DNA of 64,000 nucleotides, taken from assembly GCA_937974845.1 (NCBI GenBank), contig CALJVC010000035.1, positions 1 through 64,000 on the forward strand. Direction: 5' to 3'. The notes under the pieces were generated by a model. That model searched no databases and was not told the origin of the DNA. It saw nothing but the letters and a program-made list of their open reading frames with translations. Source of the DNA: an uncultured Pseudogracilibacillus sp. (GTDB taxonomy: Bacteria > Bacillota > Bacilli > Bacillales > Amphibacillaceae). The stretch's first letter is position 1. Every line of letters begins with the position of its first letter. The translations under genes were made by a program, and so were the position numbers. This document shows, in pieces, positions 36,933-46,422 of this stretch.

Positions 36933-38051
36933 TTAGTCGTTCATCACGAGCATCGGCGCTACGTCATCTAAAGGAGTAATGGCGACATCTTGGTAATAAT
37001 GTGTAAGAATAGCTTTATAGTTCTTACCCTCCTTCGCCATTTCATTCGCACCATGTTGGCTCATCCCGACACCATGGCCGTAACCTTTCGTCGTAATGAT
37101 TACGTGCTCATCGCGTTGGGAAATTGTAAAATCTGTTGAACGTAAATTCAACTTTTCTCGCATTTCCCGACCGGTAAAAGTCTGGGAACCAATAGCGACT
37201 TCACTGACCCGATTGCTAGGGGTCCGTTTTATTTTGATTGGGAGAGGTTTAGTTTGAAGCCCTTCAAGACCTAGCCGTTGTTGTAATTCTTCTAAGGTGA
37301 AAATTTCCTGTTTTTTAAAGTTCGGAAGTTTTTCCTCCCATTTACTTTCTACACTTTTTAAATAGGGCAGATCGTTGCCCCAATAGTGTTTAGCATCTTC
37401 GGTATAGCCATTGCTCATAGAAAAGAAGGTCGGGGTAATCGGTTGGCCTTTGTAGGTAAGAATTTCTTTTTCGGTTTCTTTAACGGCCTGTGTAATCTTC
37501 TCCCATTTCCATTGAAAATCGCTACCCCAAAGGGATTGGAGTTCTTCCTTGTTCTGGTACACTTGATGGTTGACAGTATCGGTAATCGGGTCCTCTTTTT
37601 TATGGAGTAGATGGTTGACGATATAGGTTCGGGCAGCAACGGCCTGGGCCTTTAAAGCTGCTAATTCAAAGTCAGCCGGCATCTCCGAAGCAACGACCGA
37701 GGCGACATAGGTCTCTAAAGGAACCGTTTCCATCTCCTTTGAATTTTCGCGTTCGACCGTGACCTCAATCGCTAGTTCATCCTCTTCCTCCGTGGCAAGT
37801 TCTACACTCTCTTCAGCTACTTCTTCTTCCGGAGGTGTGGCCTTTGTCAATTGGACGACAAAGGTTGGTAAAAGGACGATCAACCCTATACCGACGGCGA
37901 GCAATATCGTTAGTTTGAATAGGACATGGCGATAAGGTGTAGGTTGTAATAGGTTAGCTAGCCCTTGCTTTTCACGACGTTCGTTCTGTGCATGGCGGAT
38001 TTTACGGTGAACTTGTTTTCGCAGTTTTTTTACCTTTGTTTCGTACGTAAT
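36933..38051 (-). CDS. spoIID: stage II sporulation protein D
   Basis: SpoIID/LytB-fold lytic transglycosylase that degrades septal peptidoglycan in engulfment. Residues include METVPLETYVASVVASEMPA, LKAQAVAARTYIV and KGYGHGVGMSQHGANEMA. One membrane helix lies near residues 60-80 of the longer frame. The frame is open to an ATG at 38087, but that ATG has no ribosome-binding site and overlaps a sigma-E-like -10 (CATATAGA, 38087-38094). AAAGGGGGAG precedes an ATT at 38051 by five bases, so that start is used here provisionally. Confidence 0.85.
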   Translation of the reverse strand: MTYETKVKKLRKQVHRKIRHAQNERREKQGLANLLQPTPYRHVLFKLTILLAVGIGLIVLLPTFVVQLTKATPPEEEVAEESVELATEEEDELAIEVTVERENSKEMETVPLETYVASVVASEMPADFELAALKAQAVAARTYIVNHLLHKKEDPITDTVNHQVYQNKEELQSLWGSDFQWKWEKITQAVKETEKEILTYKGQPITPTFFSMSNGYTEDAKHYWGNDLPYLKSVESKWEEKLPNFKKQEIFTLEELQQRLGLEGLQTKPLPIKIKRTPSNRVSEVAIGSQTFTGREMREKLNLRSTDFTISQRDEHVIITTKGYGHGVGMSQHGANEMAKEGKNYKAILTHYYQDVAITPLDDVAPMLVMND

Positions 38052-38086
38052 AGCTACTCCCCCTTTGTAGTCTTTTCTTCTATACA

Positions 38087-38116
38087 TCTATATGAGGGAG
38101 AATTCATTTTATGTAA
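38087..38116 (-). promoter_or_regulatory. possible sigma-E promoter of spoIID
   Basis: Minus-strand ACATAAA, then about 14 bases, then CATATAGA, approximating the sigma-E consensus. Placed immediately upstream of the strong ribosome-binding site at 38055-38063. Confidence 0.35.
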
Positions 38117-38181
38117 AAAAAAGCTGAAAAACTTTTACAAAGAAGGAAAGCTTGACACTTTGTAAAAATTTTTCAGCCTGC
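38115..38181 (-). terminator. terminator after murA
   Basis: Long inverted repeat GCTGAAAAA-TTTTACAAAG / CTTTGTAAAA-TTTTTCAGC followed by eight T on the minus strand. Confidence 0.9.
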
Positions 38182-38189
38182 TACTATGC

Positions 38190-39518
38190 TTATAATTCCA
38201 TGGCGATATCTTTTTTAGAAAAATCCACTTCAATCACTTGGTCAGAGGATGCTTTTTCTTTCGTGGAAATGCGCTTAATATTTGCTCCGAGTCGCTTTAA
38301 TTTACCTGCAAAATCTACATAGCCACGATCTAGGTGGTGTAATTCGGTCACTTCCGTTGTACCTTTGGCGCACAGACCAGCTAGCACTAAGGCGGCAGCA
38401 GCTCGTAGATCCGTCGCTTGAACCTGGGTACCTTGCAACTCATGCATCCCTTCGATAATAACGCTACGTCCTTCTATTTTTATGTTCGCATTCATGCGGC
38501 GGAACTCTTCTACATGCATGAAGCGATTTTCAAAGACTGTCTCGGTTAATATACTCGTACCTTCAGCATTCATCATGGCAACCATCATTTGTGACTGCAT
38601 ATCCGTCGGAAATCCAGGATGCGGTAACGTTTTAATATCGGTTGCACGTAACGGGCCATCGGCTTTGACACGAATCGTATTGTCGCCTTCTGTCACTTCT
38701 ACTCCCATTTCTCGTAATTTAGCCGTTACAGGACGCAAGTGCTCACAGACGACATTTTCAATTACGACATCGCCACCGGTTACTGCAGCAGCTACCATAA
38801 AGGTACCGGCCTCTACGCGATCAGGTATAATAGTATGTTCGACACCCTTTAACTTGTCGACGCCTTTAATACGAATCGTTTCCGTTCCTGCACCGATAAT
38901 ATCGGCACCCATCTTCGTCAAATAATTGGCTAAATCAACAATTTCTGGTTCTTTGGCACAGTTTTCTATTACTGTCGTGCCTTCGGCTAGAGTCGCAGCC
39001 ATCATAATATTTTCCGTGGCACCGACGCTCGGAACATCGAGGTAGATCGTCGCTCCTTGTAAACGTTGTTCGGAGCGTAATTCGACAAAGCCATTACCGA
39101 ACTCGACCGTTGCCCCCATCGCTTCGAAACCTTTCAGATGTAAATCTATCGGCCTAGAACCGATGGCGCAACCCCCTGGTAAGGCAACCTTCGCGTGACC
39201 GTAACGGGCAAGTAAAGGTCCTGCTACTAAAATAGAAGCACGCATCTTTCGCACATATTCAAAAGGAGCTTCTGTAAGTAGTTCCTTTGTCGCATCTATT
39301 TCTACTCGATTATTTTCGAACGTAATATCGGCATTTAAGTTTTTGATTACTTTGTTAATTGTATATACATCTTCTAAAGTCGGGACATCATGGATGATAC
39401 TTTTGTTTTCACTTGCCATCAAAGACGCTGCTAATACTGGTAGAACAGCGTTTTTTGCCCCTTCAATCTTGACACTACCGGTTAGTCTTTCACCACTTTT
39501 TACAATAATCTTATCCAT
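38190..39518 (-). CDS. murAA: UDP-N-acetylglucosamine 1-carboxyvinyltransferase
   Basis: 442 residues from ATG at 39518 with AAGGAG upstream; the frame extends further but that part has no homology. MDKIIVKSGERLTGSVKIEG starts the family, KNAVLPVLAASLMA follows, and the fosfomycin-target cysteine is in LPGGCAIGSRPIDLHLKG. Catalyses the first committed step of peptidoglycan synthesis (UDP-GlcNAc plus phosphoenolpyruvate). In B. subtilis murAA lies between the atp operon and spoIID, as here. Confidence 0.96.
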   Translation of the reverse strand: MDKIIVKSGERLTGSVKIEGAKNAVLPVLAASLMASENKSIIHDVPTLEDVYTINKVIKNLNADITFENNRVEIDATKELLTEAPFEYVRKMRASILVAGPLLARYGHAKVALPGGCAIGSRPIDLHLKGFEAMGATVEFGNGFVELRSEQRLQGATIYLDVPSVGATENIMMAATLAEGTTVIENCAKEPEIVDLANYLTKMGADIIGAGTETIRIKGVDKLKGVEHTIIPDRVEAGTFMVAAAVTGGDVVIENVVCEHLRPVTAKLREMGVEVTEGDNTIRVKADGPLRATDIKTLPHPGFPTDMQSQMMVAMMNAEGTSILTETVFENRFMHVEEFRRMNANIKIEGRSVIIEGMHELQGTQVQATDLRAAAALVLAGLCAKGTTEVTELHHLDRGYVDFAGKLKRLGANIKRISTKEKASSDQVIEVDFSKKDIAMEL

Positions 39519-39636
39519 AAGCCTATTCTCCTTCAAGGTCGTAAAACTGTACCAATTCATTACCATTTTTTTGTTATAATATTTGCTGGTATCCAGACCA
39601 GCAAATGACCAACGAAAAACATAAGGGAATATAAGA

Positions 39637-39768
39637 TCAAAACAATAACTCCCTGTTGTAAATGAAATAAGCAAAGATAAATGCAATAATTCCTATAATA
39701 ACTCCCAGATAAGGTAATGAACGAATATATACTTTTAAATTATATTTCATACGCTCATTCAAAATCAT
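39637..39768 (-). CDS. possible 43-residue membrane microprotein
   Basis: ATG at 39768 preceded by GAGG; product MILNERMKYNLKVYIRSLPY followed by a membrane helix (LGVIIGIIAFIFAYFIY) and a short tail. It lies in the ~550-bp gap between murA and ywzB, where B. subtilis has ywmB, which is not found here. Short length makes chance coding possible. Confidence 0.4.
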   Translation of the reverse strand: MILNERMKYNLKVYIRSLPYLGVIIGIIAFIFAYFIYNRELLF

Positions 39769-40069
39769 ACCCTCATTTCAGGTAATATTTTACTGAATAT
39801 AGGAGTCTGTTCCGTATATATATATTCAAGTCGTGATATTCGTGTGCCTATTTCGTTTATATTTCTTCATATTAATTAGCTCTTATTATGTCAACTAAAT
39901 GAATTCAAATTCATTAAAATCCATTGACTAGTATAGCATTAAATTACTAATTTTAACAAGTTTAAAAATCCTTTTTCGCATCTTCTTAAAAATTTGTAAG
40001 GATTTTTACATAATTTGCATATAATTCTTAAGCCTTTCTTCCTTGCTATACGTCGTTCGTAGGATAGGG
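39769..40069. other. A+T-rich intergenic region without a recognised gene
   Basis: About 300 bases downstream of ywzB with no coding frame or clear repeat that I can support. No ywmB homologue was recognised. Confidence 0.4.
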
Positions 40070-40306
40070 TTAAAATAAATAGATTAAATCCTGTGACCAT
40101 TGAAGAATATCTAATACAAAACGACTTACTGTCGTTCCTAAAGCTATCGTAACAAAAATAATAAAGATTCGTGCTTCAACTATTTTATTCTTATGAAAAA
40201 AATGATCAAAATTAATAGATTGGATAACAATCCAGGTTAAATAAATGAAAAATACATGCGAGATCATCCCCACGAGGGAAAGGTAGCCGATCATTTTCAT
40301 TCGCAA
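40070..40306 (-). CDS. ywzB: DUF1146 membrane protein YwzB
   Basis: 78 residues with two membrane helices (GMISHVFFIYLTWIVIQSIN and FIIFVTIALGTTVSRFVLDI), matching the DUF1146 family found after atpC in Bacillus. AAGGTG precedes the TTG at 40306; an ATG six bases further in is the alternative. Function unknown. Confidence 0.8.
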   Translation of the reverse strand: MRMKMIGYLSLVGMISHVFFIYLTWIVIQSINFDHFFHKNKIVEARIFIIFVTIALGTTVSRFVLDILQWSQDLIYLF

Positions 40307-40442
40307 TCCACACCTTATGTCGAATAATTGTTTTTAAATTTCATAAAATAGACAGGAAGTATGTTAATCATAGCAGAATAAAAAAGCCATGTAAAACGGT
40401 CGTCTGATTATCGGAAAGAAATGTAGAGATGATTTCGGGAGT

Positions 40443-40474
40443 TTCCGCCTATCATTTCCCGGGAAATGCTGCGG
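40443..40474. repeat. 32-bp palindrome between atpC and ywzB
   Basis: A perfect 16-bp palindrome CATTTCCCGGGAAATG (40453-40468) is flanked by TTCCGC and GCGGAA arms. No gene uses it; it could fold as a cruciform or bind a dimeric protein. Confidence 0.7.
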
Positions 40475-40577
40475 AAGTACTGAGTGTTTTTACTTACGTT
40501 TCGGCCGGTTATTGATTGCGAGCATCCATCCTTTGCTTGTTTACTAAGATCGGCCTTTTTTGCCTATTCTTGTCAAA

Positions 40578-40608
40578 TAAAAAACCTCATATTGGTAATG
40601 AGGTTTAT
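40578..40608 (-). terminator. atp operon terminator
   Basis: AAACCTCATTACCAATATGA-type hairpin (AACCTCAT / ATGAGGTT) with TTTTTT on the minus strand, overlapping the atpC stop region. Confidence 0.88.
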
Positions 40609-41000
40609 TGTCTAGCGATTTCTAATCTATTTAAAGCCCGTTGCAATGCTGCTTCAGCTCGGACTTTGTCGATATCTTTTTGTTCGGCTAATCGTTTTTC
40701 AGCCCGTTCTTTCGCTGCTAGCGCTCGTTCGACATCGATTGCGTCAGCTTTTTCTGCAGAAGGGGCTAATACCGTAACCGTTTCAGGTCGAACTTCAATA
40801 AAGCCACCACTTACAGCAACGATATCTTCCCCATCCTCTTTTTTCAAACGGAGTGCACTAATGGCAAGGGGAGCAACAAGGGGTATGTGACCAGGTAAAA
40901 TCCCAAGTTCTCCTGTCTCCGCCTTACAGCTGACCATTTCGTAATCGTCTTCTAATACTGTTCCATCAGGAGTTACAACACTAACCGTTAGTGTTTTCAT
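40605..41000 (-). CDS. atpC: F1Fo ATP synthase subunit epsilon
   Basis: 131 residues from ATG at 41000 after AGGAGGTG. N-terminal beta-sandwich (TVSVVTPDGTVLEDDYEMVS, GELGILPGHIPLVAPLA) and a C-terminal helical hairpin rich in Ala, Arg and Glu. Central stalk subunit that couples and inhibits F1. Last gene of the operon, with a terminator overlapping its stop. Confidence 0.95.
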   Translation of the reverse strand: MKTLTVSVVTPDGTVLEDDYEMVSCKAETGELGILPGHIPLVAPLAISALRLKKEDGEDIVAVSGGFIEVRPETVTVLAPSAEKADAIDVERALAAKERAEKRLAEQKDIDKVRAEAALQRALNRLEIARQ

Positions 41001-41066
41001 GCAACACACCTCCTAGGATACGTTATGAAGAGGTGGATAGCCACCTCCTCTCATAACGGTTCAAAG

Positions 41067-42479
41067 TTATTTAGTCATTTCTTTTGCTTTTTCTACTACT
41101 TCTTCAATACGACCAACGAGGCGGAAAGCATCTTCTGGTAAGTGGTCATATTTACCTTCAAGAATTTCCTTGAAGCCTCGTACCGTTTCTTCAATTGGTA
41201 CGTAGGAACCTGGTTGACCAGTGAACTGTTCAGCCACGTGGAAGTTTTGTGATAAGAAGAATTGGATTCGACGGGCACGGCCGACGATTAACTTATCTTC
41301 ATCACTTAATTCGTCCATACCGAGAATAGCGATAATATCTTGTAATTCACGATAACGTTGTAACGTTTCTTGAACTTTTGTCGCCACTTCATAGTGCTCT
41401 TCCCCAACAATCTCAGGGTCAAGGGCACGGGATGTAGACGCTAATGGGTCAACCGCAGGATAAATTCCTTGCTCGGATAGTCCACGGTCGAGGTTTGTCG
41501 TTGCGTCTAAGTGGGCGAAAGTTGTCGCTGGTGCCGGGTCGGTATAGTCGTCCGCTGGTACGTAAATCGCCTGAATCGATGTTACAGAACCTTTCGTTGT
41601 AGAAGTGATTCGCTCCTGTAACTGACCCATTTCCGTAGCGAGCGTCGGCTGGTAACCAACCGCTGATGGCATACGACCTAATAGGGCTGATACTTCCGAA
41701 CCTGCCTGGGTGAAACGGAAAATGTTGTCGATAAAGAGTAACACGTCTTGTCCCTCTTCATCCCGGAAGTATTCCGCCATTGTTAAACCGGTTAAGGCAA
41801 CACGCATACGGGCACCTGGTGGTTCGTTCATTTGACCGAAAACCATGGCTGTTTTATCGATAACGCCTGAGTCCTTCATTTCGAAGTATAAGTCGTTACC
41901 TTCACGGGTACGCTCTCCAACTCCGGCGAAAACCGAAATACCACCGTGCTCCTGGGCAATGTTGTTAATTAATTCTTGAATTAGTACGGTTTTTCCAACT
42001 CCCGCACCACCGAATAAACCGATTTTTCCACCCTTGATATAAGGGGCGAGTAAGTCTACTACTTTAATTCCTGTAACTAAAATTTCCGTTTCTGTAGAAA
42101 GATCCTCGTACTCTGGTGGTTCACGGTGGATCGGGTCTCTACGAACTTCCTCAGGGATTTCCTCCCCTAAATCAATATGTTCACCTAGTACGTTAAATAC
42201 TCGTCCAAGGGTCTCTTCCCCAACAGGGACTGAGATTGGTCCTCCTGAACTTTCAACTTCTGCGCCTCTTTTTACACCATCTGTAGAGGCCATCGCAATC
42301 GTACGTACGGTATTATCACCTAAATGCAAAGCAACTTCTAGGGCAAGTCGTCTCGCCTCAGTCTGTTCTGTTGCTTCGACCTGTACAAATAATGCGTCAT
42401 AAATATCCGGTAGGTTGCCGTCTTCGAACTTGACGTCTACGACCGGACCCATTACTTGTGTTACAATTCCTTTACTCAA
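41067..42479 (-). CDS. atpD: F1Fo ATP synthase subunit beta
   Basis: 470 residues from TTG at 42479, preceded by AGGAGGG. Catalytic P-loop GLFGGAGVGKTVLIQELI, VFAGVGERTREGNDLY, and the DELSDEDKLIVGRARRIQ region are all intact. Forms the catalytic sites of F1 with alpha. Highly conserved and complete. Confidence 0.98.
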   Translation of the reverse strand: MSKGIVTQVMGPVVDVKFEDGNLPDIYDALFVQVEATEQTEARRLALEVALHLGDNTVRTIAMASTDGVKRGAEVESSGGPISVPVGEETLGRVFNVLGEHIDLGEEIPEEVRRDPIHREPPEYEDLSTETEILVTGIKVVDLLAPYIKGGKIGLFGGAGVGKTVLIQELINNIAQEHGGISVFAGVGERTREGNDLYFEMKDSGVIDKTAMVFGQMNEPPGARMRVALTGLTMAEYFRDEEGQDVLLFIDNIFRFTQAGSEVSALLGRMPSAVGYQPTLATEMGQLQERITSTTKGSVTSIQAIYVPADDYTDPAPATTFAHLDATTNLDRGLSEQGIYPAVDPLASTSRALDPEIVGEEHYEVATKVQETLQRYRELQDIIAILGMDELSDEDKLIVGRARRIQFFLSQNFHVAEQFTGQPGSYVPIEETVRGFKEILEGKYDHLPEDAFRLVGRIEEVVEKAKEMTK

Positions 42480-42557
42480 TCGATTTCCCTCCTAACCTAG
42501 TTAACCTTCAATCGAAGGATGAAAGGGTATAGGACCCTTTCATCTGTTACGTAAAGA

Positions 42558-43415
42558 TTACTCCAAGGCTGCTGCTCCAGAAACAATTTCCGTGATTTCT
42601 TGAGTGATTGCAGCTTGGCGTGCACGGTTAAAGGATAACGTCAATTCGTCGATCAATTCTTCAGCGTTATCCGTAGCACTCTTCATCGCTGTCATACGGG
42701 CAGCGTGCTCACTCGCTTTAGCATCGAGTAAAGCTCCGTAGATTAAGCTTTCTGCGTATTGTGGTAATAAGGTTTCTAAGATTTGTTCTTCATTCGGTTC
42801 ATATTCATAGCTACTTGTCGCTTCAGTCGTATCAATATTTGATATAGGTACGAGTGTATTCGTTTCGACAACTTGAGAAATCGCACTTACGAAATGGTTG
42901 TAAATAATTATCAATTCGTCGATTTCCTCATCGATAAATAACTGCACCGCATTTCCGGCGATCGTTTTAATTTCTGCATAACGGGGCTGGTCCTGTAAAC
43001 CGATAACCGATTCTACAACAGGAATGTCCTGCTTTTCACAAAACTCTAAGCCCACTCGACCAATCGCAATAACGACATACTCATCTGGGGACGTATGCTT
43101 CTCCTCAATCGTCTTCATTAAGGTACGGAGGATGTTCGCATTATAAGCACCGGCAAGCCCACTGTCTGCTGTAACAACGATATAGCCTGTGCGCTTTACC
43201 TCCCGGCGTTCGAGCATCGGATGAGTAACGTCTGTACTATTCATAGCGATATTGGCGATGACTTCTTGGATTTTATCGCTATAGGCTGCATAGCGTTTCG
43301 CATTTTCTTCAGCCCGGCTAAGCTTAGAAGCCGATACCATTTCCATCGCCTTTGTAATTTGCTTCGTTTTGGCAGTCGAATTAATCCGATCTTGAATATC
43401 TTTAAGAGATGCCAA
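42558..43415 (-). CDS. atpG: F1Fo ATP synthase subunit gamma
   Basis: 286 residues. TTG at 43415, nine bases after AAAGGTGG, gives the family start MASLKDIQDRINSTAKTKQI; the GTG at 43427 lies inside the ribosome-binding site. The C-terminal helix ELSFNRARQAAITQEITEI-like segment (TLSFNRARQAAITQEITEI) is the gamma signature. Rotor shaft of F1. Confidence 0.96.
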   Translation of the reverse strand: MASLKDIQDRINSTAKTKQITKAMEMVSASKLSRAEENAKRYAAYSDKIQEVIANIAMNSTDVTHPMLERREVKRTGYIVVTADSGLAGAYNANILRTLMKTIEEKHTSPDEYVVIAIGRVGLEFCEKQDIPVVESVIGLQDQPRYAEIKTIAGNAVQLFIDEEIDELIIIYNHFVSAISQVVETNTLVPISNIDTTEATSSYEYEPNEEQILETLLPQYAESLIYGALLDAKASEHAARMTAMKSATDNAEELIDELTLSFNRARQAAITQEITEIVSGAAALE

Positions 43416-43462
43416 GCTCTTCACCACCTTTCTTTTTCAAAGGTTATCCGCTCTACGTTAAC

Positions 43463-44983
43463 TTATTTATTTTGTTCTGATGAAGGTAAGAAAGATTTTT
43501 TGAAGTTTTCGATTGCTTCTTTCATCTTGTCTTCATCAGCTAAGTCTTTCGTCTCGCGAATCGTATCTAAGATATCCTTCGCATTTGAGTCAGCCCATAC
43601 GTGGAACTCTTCTTCAAAGCGTACGATATCTTCGACGGCGATGTCGTCGAGCAATCCTTCGGTTAAAGCAAATAGGATGAAGACTTGCTTCTCTACTGGT
43701 AATGGCTTATGTAAGCCTTGTTTTAATACTTCAACCGTCCGCTGTCCTCGAGCTAATCTCGCTTGCGTTGCCTCGTCTAAGTCAGAACCGAATTGAGCAA
43801 AGGCCTCTAACTCACGATAGGCTGCTAAGTCTAGACGTAAGGTTCCGGACACACGTTTCATCGCCTTGATTTGAGCGTCTCCTCCCACTCGAGATACGGA
43901 TAATCCGGCGTTGATTGCTGGACGAACTCCCGAGAAGAATAGGTCGCTCTGTAAGAAAATTTGTCCGTCTGTAATCGAAATAACGTTCGTTGGAATATAA
44001 GCAGAAATATCTCCTGCTTGGGTTTCAACGAATGGTAAGGCTGTTAAAGATCCACCACCTAAATCGTCGTTTAGCTTCGCTGCCCGCTCTAATAGACGGG
44101 AGTGTAAGTAGAAAACATCCCCTGGGAAGGCCTCACGACCTGGTGGACGACGTAATAAAAGTGAAAGCTCACGGTAGGCCGCCGCTTGTTTGGATAAGTC
44201 GTCATAAACGACGAGGACGTGTTTACCGTTGTACATGAACTCTTCACCCATCGATACCCCTGCATAAGGTGCAAGGTATAAAAGTGGTGCTGGGTCAGAA
44301 GCACCTGCTGCTACGACAATCGTATAATCTAAAGCTCCGTAACGACGGAAGGTTTCTACCGTGCTACGTACTGTAGATTCTTTCTGTCCGATAGCAACAT
44401 AAATACAAATCATATCTTCGTCTTTCTGGTTAAGAATCGTGTCGACCGCTACAGTCGTCTTTCCTGTTTGACGGTCTCCGATAATAAGCTCCCGCTGACC
44501 TCTTCCGATCGGTACGAGGGCATCGATCGCCTTAATCCCTGTCTGTAATGGCTCGTATACGGAACGACGGTCCATGACTCCTGGCGCTTCCGATTCAATC
44601 GGACGAGTTTTTGTCGTCTCGATAGGACCTTGACCATCAATAGGCTGTCCTAATGGGTTCACAACCCGACCAATTAGCTCCTCACCAACTGGTACTTGCA
44701 TAATTCGACCTGTACGACGAACTTCATCGCCTTCTTTAATATCTGTATAAGGACCTAAGATAACGATCCCGACGTTTGTTTCTTCTAAGTTTTGAGCCAT
44801 TCCAACGATACCGTTAGAAAACTCAACTAATTCACCAGCCATCACGTTATCTAATCCGTGCGCTCGTGCGATACCGTCCCCGACTTCGATTACTGTTCCG
44901 ACGTCGGAAACTTCTATTTCTGTATCAAAGTTTTCGATTTGCTGTTTAATCAATGTACTAATTTCATCAGCAGTAATGCTCAT
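43463..44983 (-). CDS. atpA: F1Fo ATP synthase subunit alpha
   Basis: 506 residues; P-loop GDRQTGKTTVAVDTI, PGREAFPGDVFYLHSRLLER and the C-terminal helical domain are complete. Non-catalytic nucleotide-binding partner of beta in F1. GGGGTG precedes the start. Confidence 0.98.
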   Translation of the reverse strand: MSITADEISTLIKQQIENFDTEIEVSDVGTVIEVGDGIARAHGLDNVMAGELVEFSNGIVGMAQNLEETNVGIVILGPYTDIKEGDEVRRTGRIMQVPVGEELIGRVVNPLGQPIDGQGPIETTKTRPIESEAPGVMDRRSVYEPLQTGIKAIDALVPIGRGQRELIIGDRQTGKTTVAVDTILNQKDEDMICIYVAIGQKESTVRSTVETFRRYGALDYTIVVAAGASDPAPLLYLAPYAGVSMGEEFMYNGKHVLVVYDDLSKQAAAYRELSLLLRRPPGREAFPGDVFYLHSRLLERAAKLNDDLGGGSLTALPFVETQAGDISAYIPTNVISITDGQIFLQSDLFFSGVRPAINAGLSVSRVGGDAQIKAMKRVSGTLRLDLAAYRELEAFAQFGSDLDEATQARLARGQRTVEVLKQGLHKPLPVEKQVFILFALTEGLLDDIAVEDIVRFEEEFHVWADSNAKDILDTIRETKDLADEDKMKEAIENFKKSFLPSSEQNK

Positions 44984-45001
44984 ACCATGTCACCCCTATC
45001 C

Positions 45002-45544
45002 TTAAAGATTTGCGGTCGTTAAACGGTTTTTTAACCGGTTTAACATTCCGCTAATCGAACCATCATAAATTGTATTTCCTACTTGGATTTTGACCCCTCC
45101 AATTAAACTCTTATCAATTTCATTGTTGAAGGTAATCGAATCCATGTCTAGTCGTTTCTTAAAAGAGTTTTCGAGAGAAGTTTTCTCGTCATCGGTTAAA
45201 GGGCGTACAGTATAAACTGTCGCAGTCGCAATCCCCTTCGCCTCGTTGTATAGATATACATAGTGGTCGACGATCCCAGCTACTTCAGCTAAACGGTGAC
45301 GTTCGACTAAAATTTTCAGCGTATTTAACACGATACGATCGAAACTTTTAAAGGCTTCATCGATCATCGCTTTTTTCTTTTCTAAAGGAACGCGTGGATG
45401 ACTTAAAATCTCAACGAACTCCTTATTTTCTTCGAATACTTCTTTGACTATGCCAAGCTCAGAAATTAATTGATCTGCAATTTCCTTTTCTTGAGCGAGT
45501 TGAAAAAGAGCTTCCGCATATCTCTTCGCTACTACCGTAATCAT
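45002..45544 (-). CDS. atpH: F1Fo ATP synthase subunit delta
   Basis: 180 residues, starting VVAKRYAEALFQLAQ near the N-terminus and ending with IDKSLIGGVKIQVGNTIYDG, the delta/OSCP signature. The ATG overlaps the atpF stop as ATGA, so translation is coupled. Links F1 to the peripheral stalk. Confidence 0.96.
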   Translation of the reverse strand: MITVVAKRYAEALFQLAQEKEIADQLISELGIVKEVFEENKEFVEILSHPRVPLEKKKAMIDEAFKSFDRIVLNTLKILVERHRLAEVAGIVDHYVYLYNEAKGIATATVYTVRPLTDDEKTSLENSFKKRLDMDSITFNNEIDKSLIGGVKIQVGNTIYDGSISGMLNRLKNRLTTANL

Positions 45545-46032
45545 TGCTCTTCTCCCACTTTTTCAATATATTCTGCAATCAATTTATCTTGATCTTGTGC
45601 GCTAATTTCCTTTTCAATCATTTTTCCGGCAATAAGGACGGATAATGAAGCGACTTGGTCTTGTAAGCCTTGAATAGCTTTTTCCTTCTCATTACGAATT
45701 TCTTCCTGAGCTGCTTTTTTGATGCGCTCGGCCTCTTCTCTAGCAGCGGCGATAATGCTTTCTTCCTGTTGTTCTCCAGCACTTTTCGCTTCGTCGAGAA
45801 TCTTTTGCGCTTCTTGGCGAGTTTGTTGTAATCGTTCTGCTGCTTCTTTCGACGCTTTTTCTGCCTCGATACGATTCATCTCTGCTGTATCAATTTGTTC
45901 AGCAATATGGTCTTCACGCTTTTGCATCATGTCCATCACTGGACCCCAAGCAAATTTCACTACAAGGACCATGAGCAAGATGAAGAAAAAGAGCATGATG
46001 ATCGCATCGACTACCATGAAACCACCTAGCAC
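45541..46032 (-). CDS. atpF: F1Fo ATP synthase subunit b
   Basis: 163 residues from a GTG at 46032 with AAAGGAG eight bases upstream. One N-terminal membrane helix (FFFILLMVLVVKFAWGPV) then a long charged helix (QKREDHIAEQIDTAEMNRIE and on) of the peripheral stalk. The open frame up to 46074 has no homology. Confidence 0.94.
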   Translation of the reverse strand: MLGGFMVVDAIIMLFFFILLMVLVVKFAWGPVMDMMQKREDHIAEQIDTAEMNRIEAEKASKEAAERLQQTRQEAQKILDEAKSAGEQQEESIIAAAREEAERIKKAAQEEIRNEKEKAIQGLQDQVASLSVLIAGKMIEKEISAQDQDKLIAEYIEKVGEEQ

Positions 46033-46129
46033 ACAATTCACTCCTTTCGCGAACGTAAAACAATTATTGTACAACGAACGATGGCGAAGTTATACCATTG
46101 CTTCGCCTCGAGTTACGTTTTTATTTTCC

Positions 46130-46342
46130 TTAGTTACCCATAACCATTAATGCGATAACAACACCGATAATTGGTACCGCCTCAACTAACCCGATACCGA
46201 TGAACATGATTGTCTGTAACTGTCCACGTAATTCAGGTTGACGTGCTACACCTTCTACTGTTTTACTAACGATTAAACCGTTACCTACACCTGCACCTAA
46301 AGCACCTAAACCAACTGCAATTGCTGCCGCTAAAGCTCCCAT
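46130..46342 (-). CDS. atpE: F1Fo ATP synthase subunit c
   Basis: 70 residues from ATG at 46342 after GGAGGAG. Two helices: IAVGLGALGAGVGNGLIV with the glycine motif, a polar RQPE loop, and FIGIGLVEAVPIIGVVIA with the ion-binding Glu. The motif is the neutralophile GxGxGxG type; the AxAxAxA and PxxExxP features reported for alkaliphilic Bacillus are not complete here. Forms the rotor ring. Confidence 0.97.
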   Translation of the reverse strand: MGALAAAIAVGLGALGAGVGNGLIVSKTVEGVARQPELRGQLQTIMFIGIGLVEAVPIIGVVIALMVMGN

Positions 46343-46422
46343 AATGTAACTCCTCCTCAAAAAAATTTATAATATAGTTTCCAGATTTACGTTAAATAAA
46401 TCTGGCAATTTCTTTACAACAA

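Noticed and set aside
38125..38181. Regulatory RNA between murA and spoIID
   Set aside because: The structure is a simple stem followed by eight T and is fully explained as the murA terminator.
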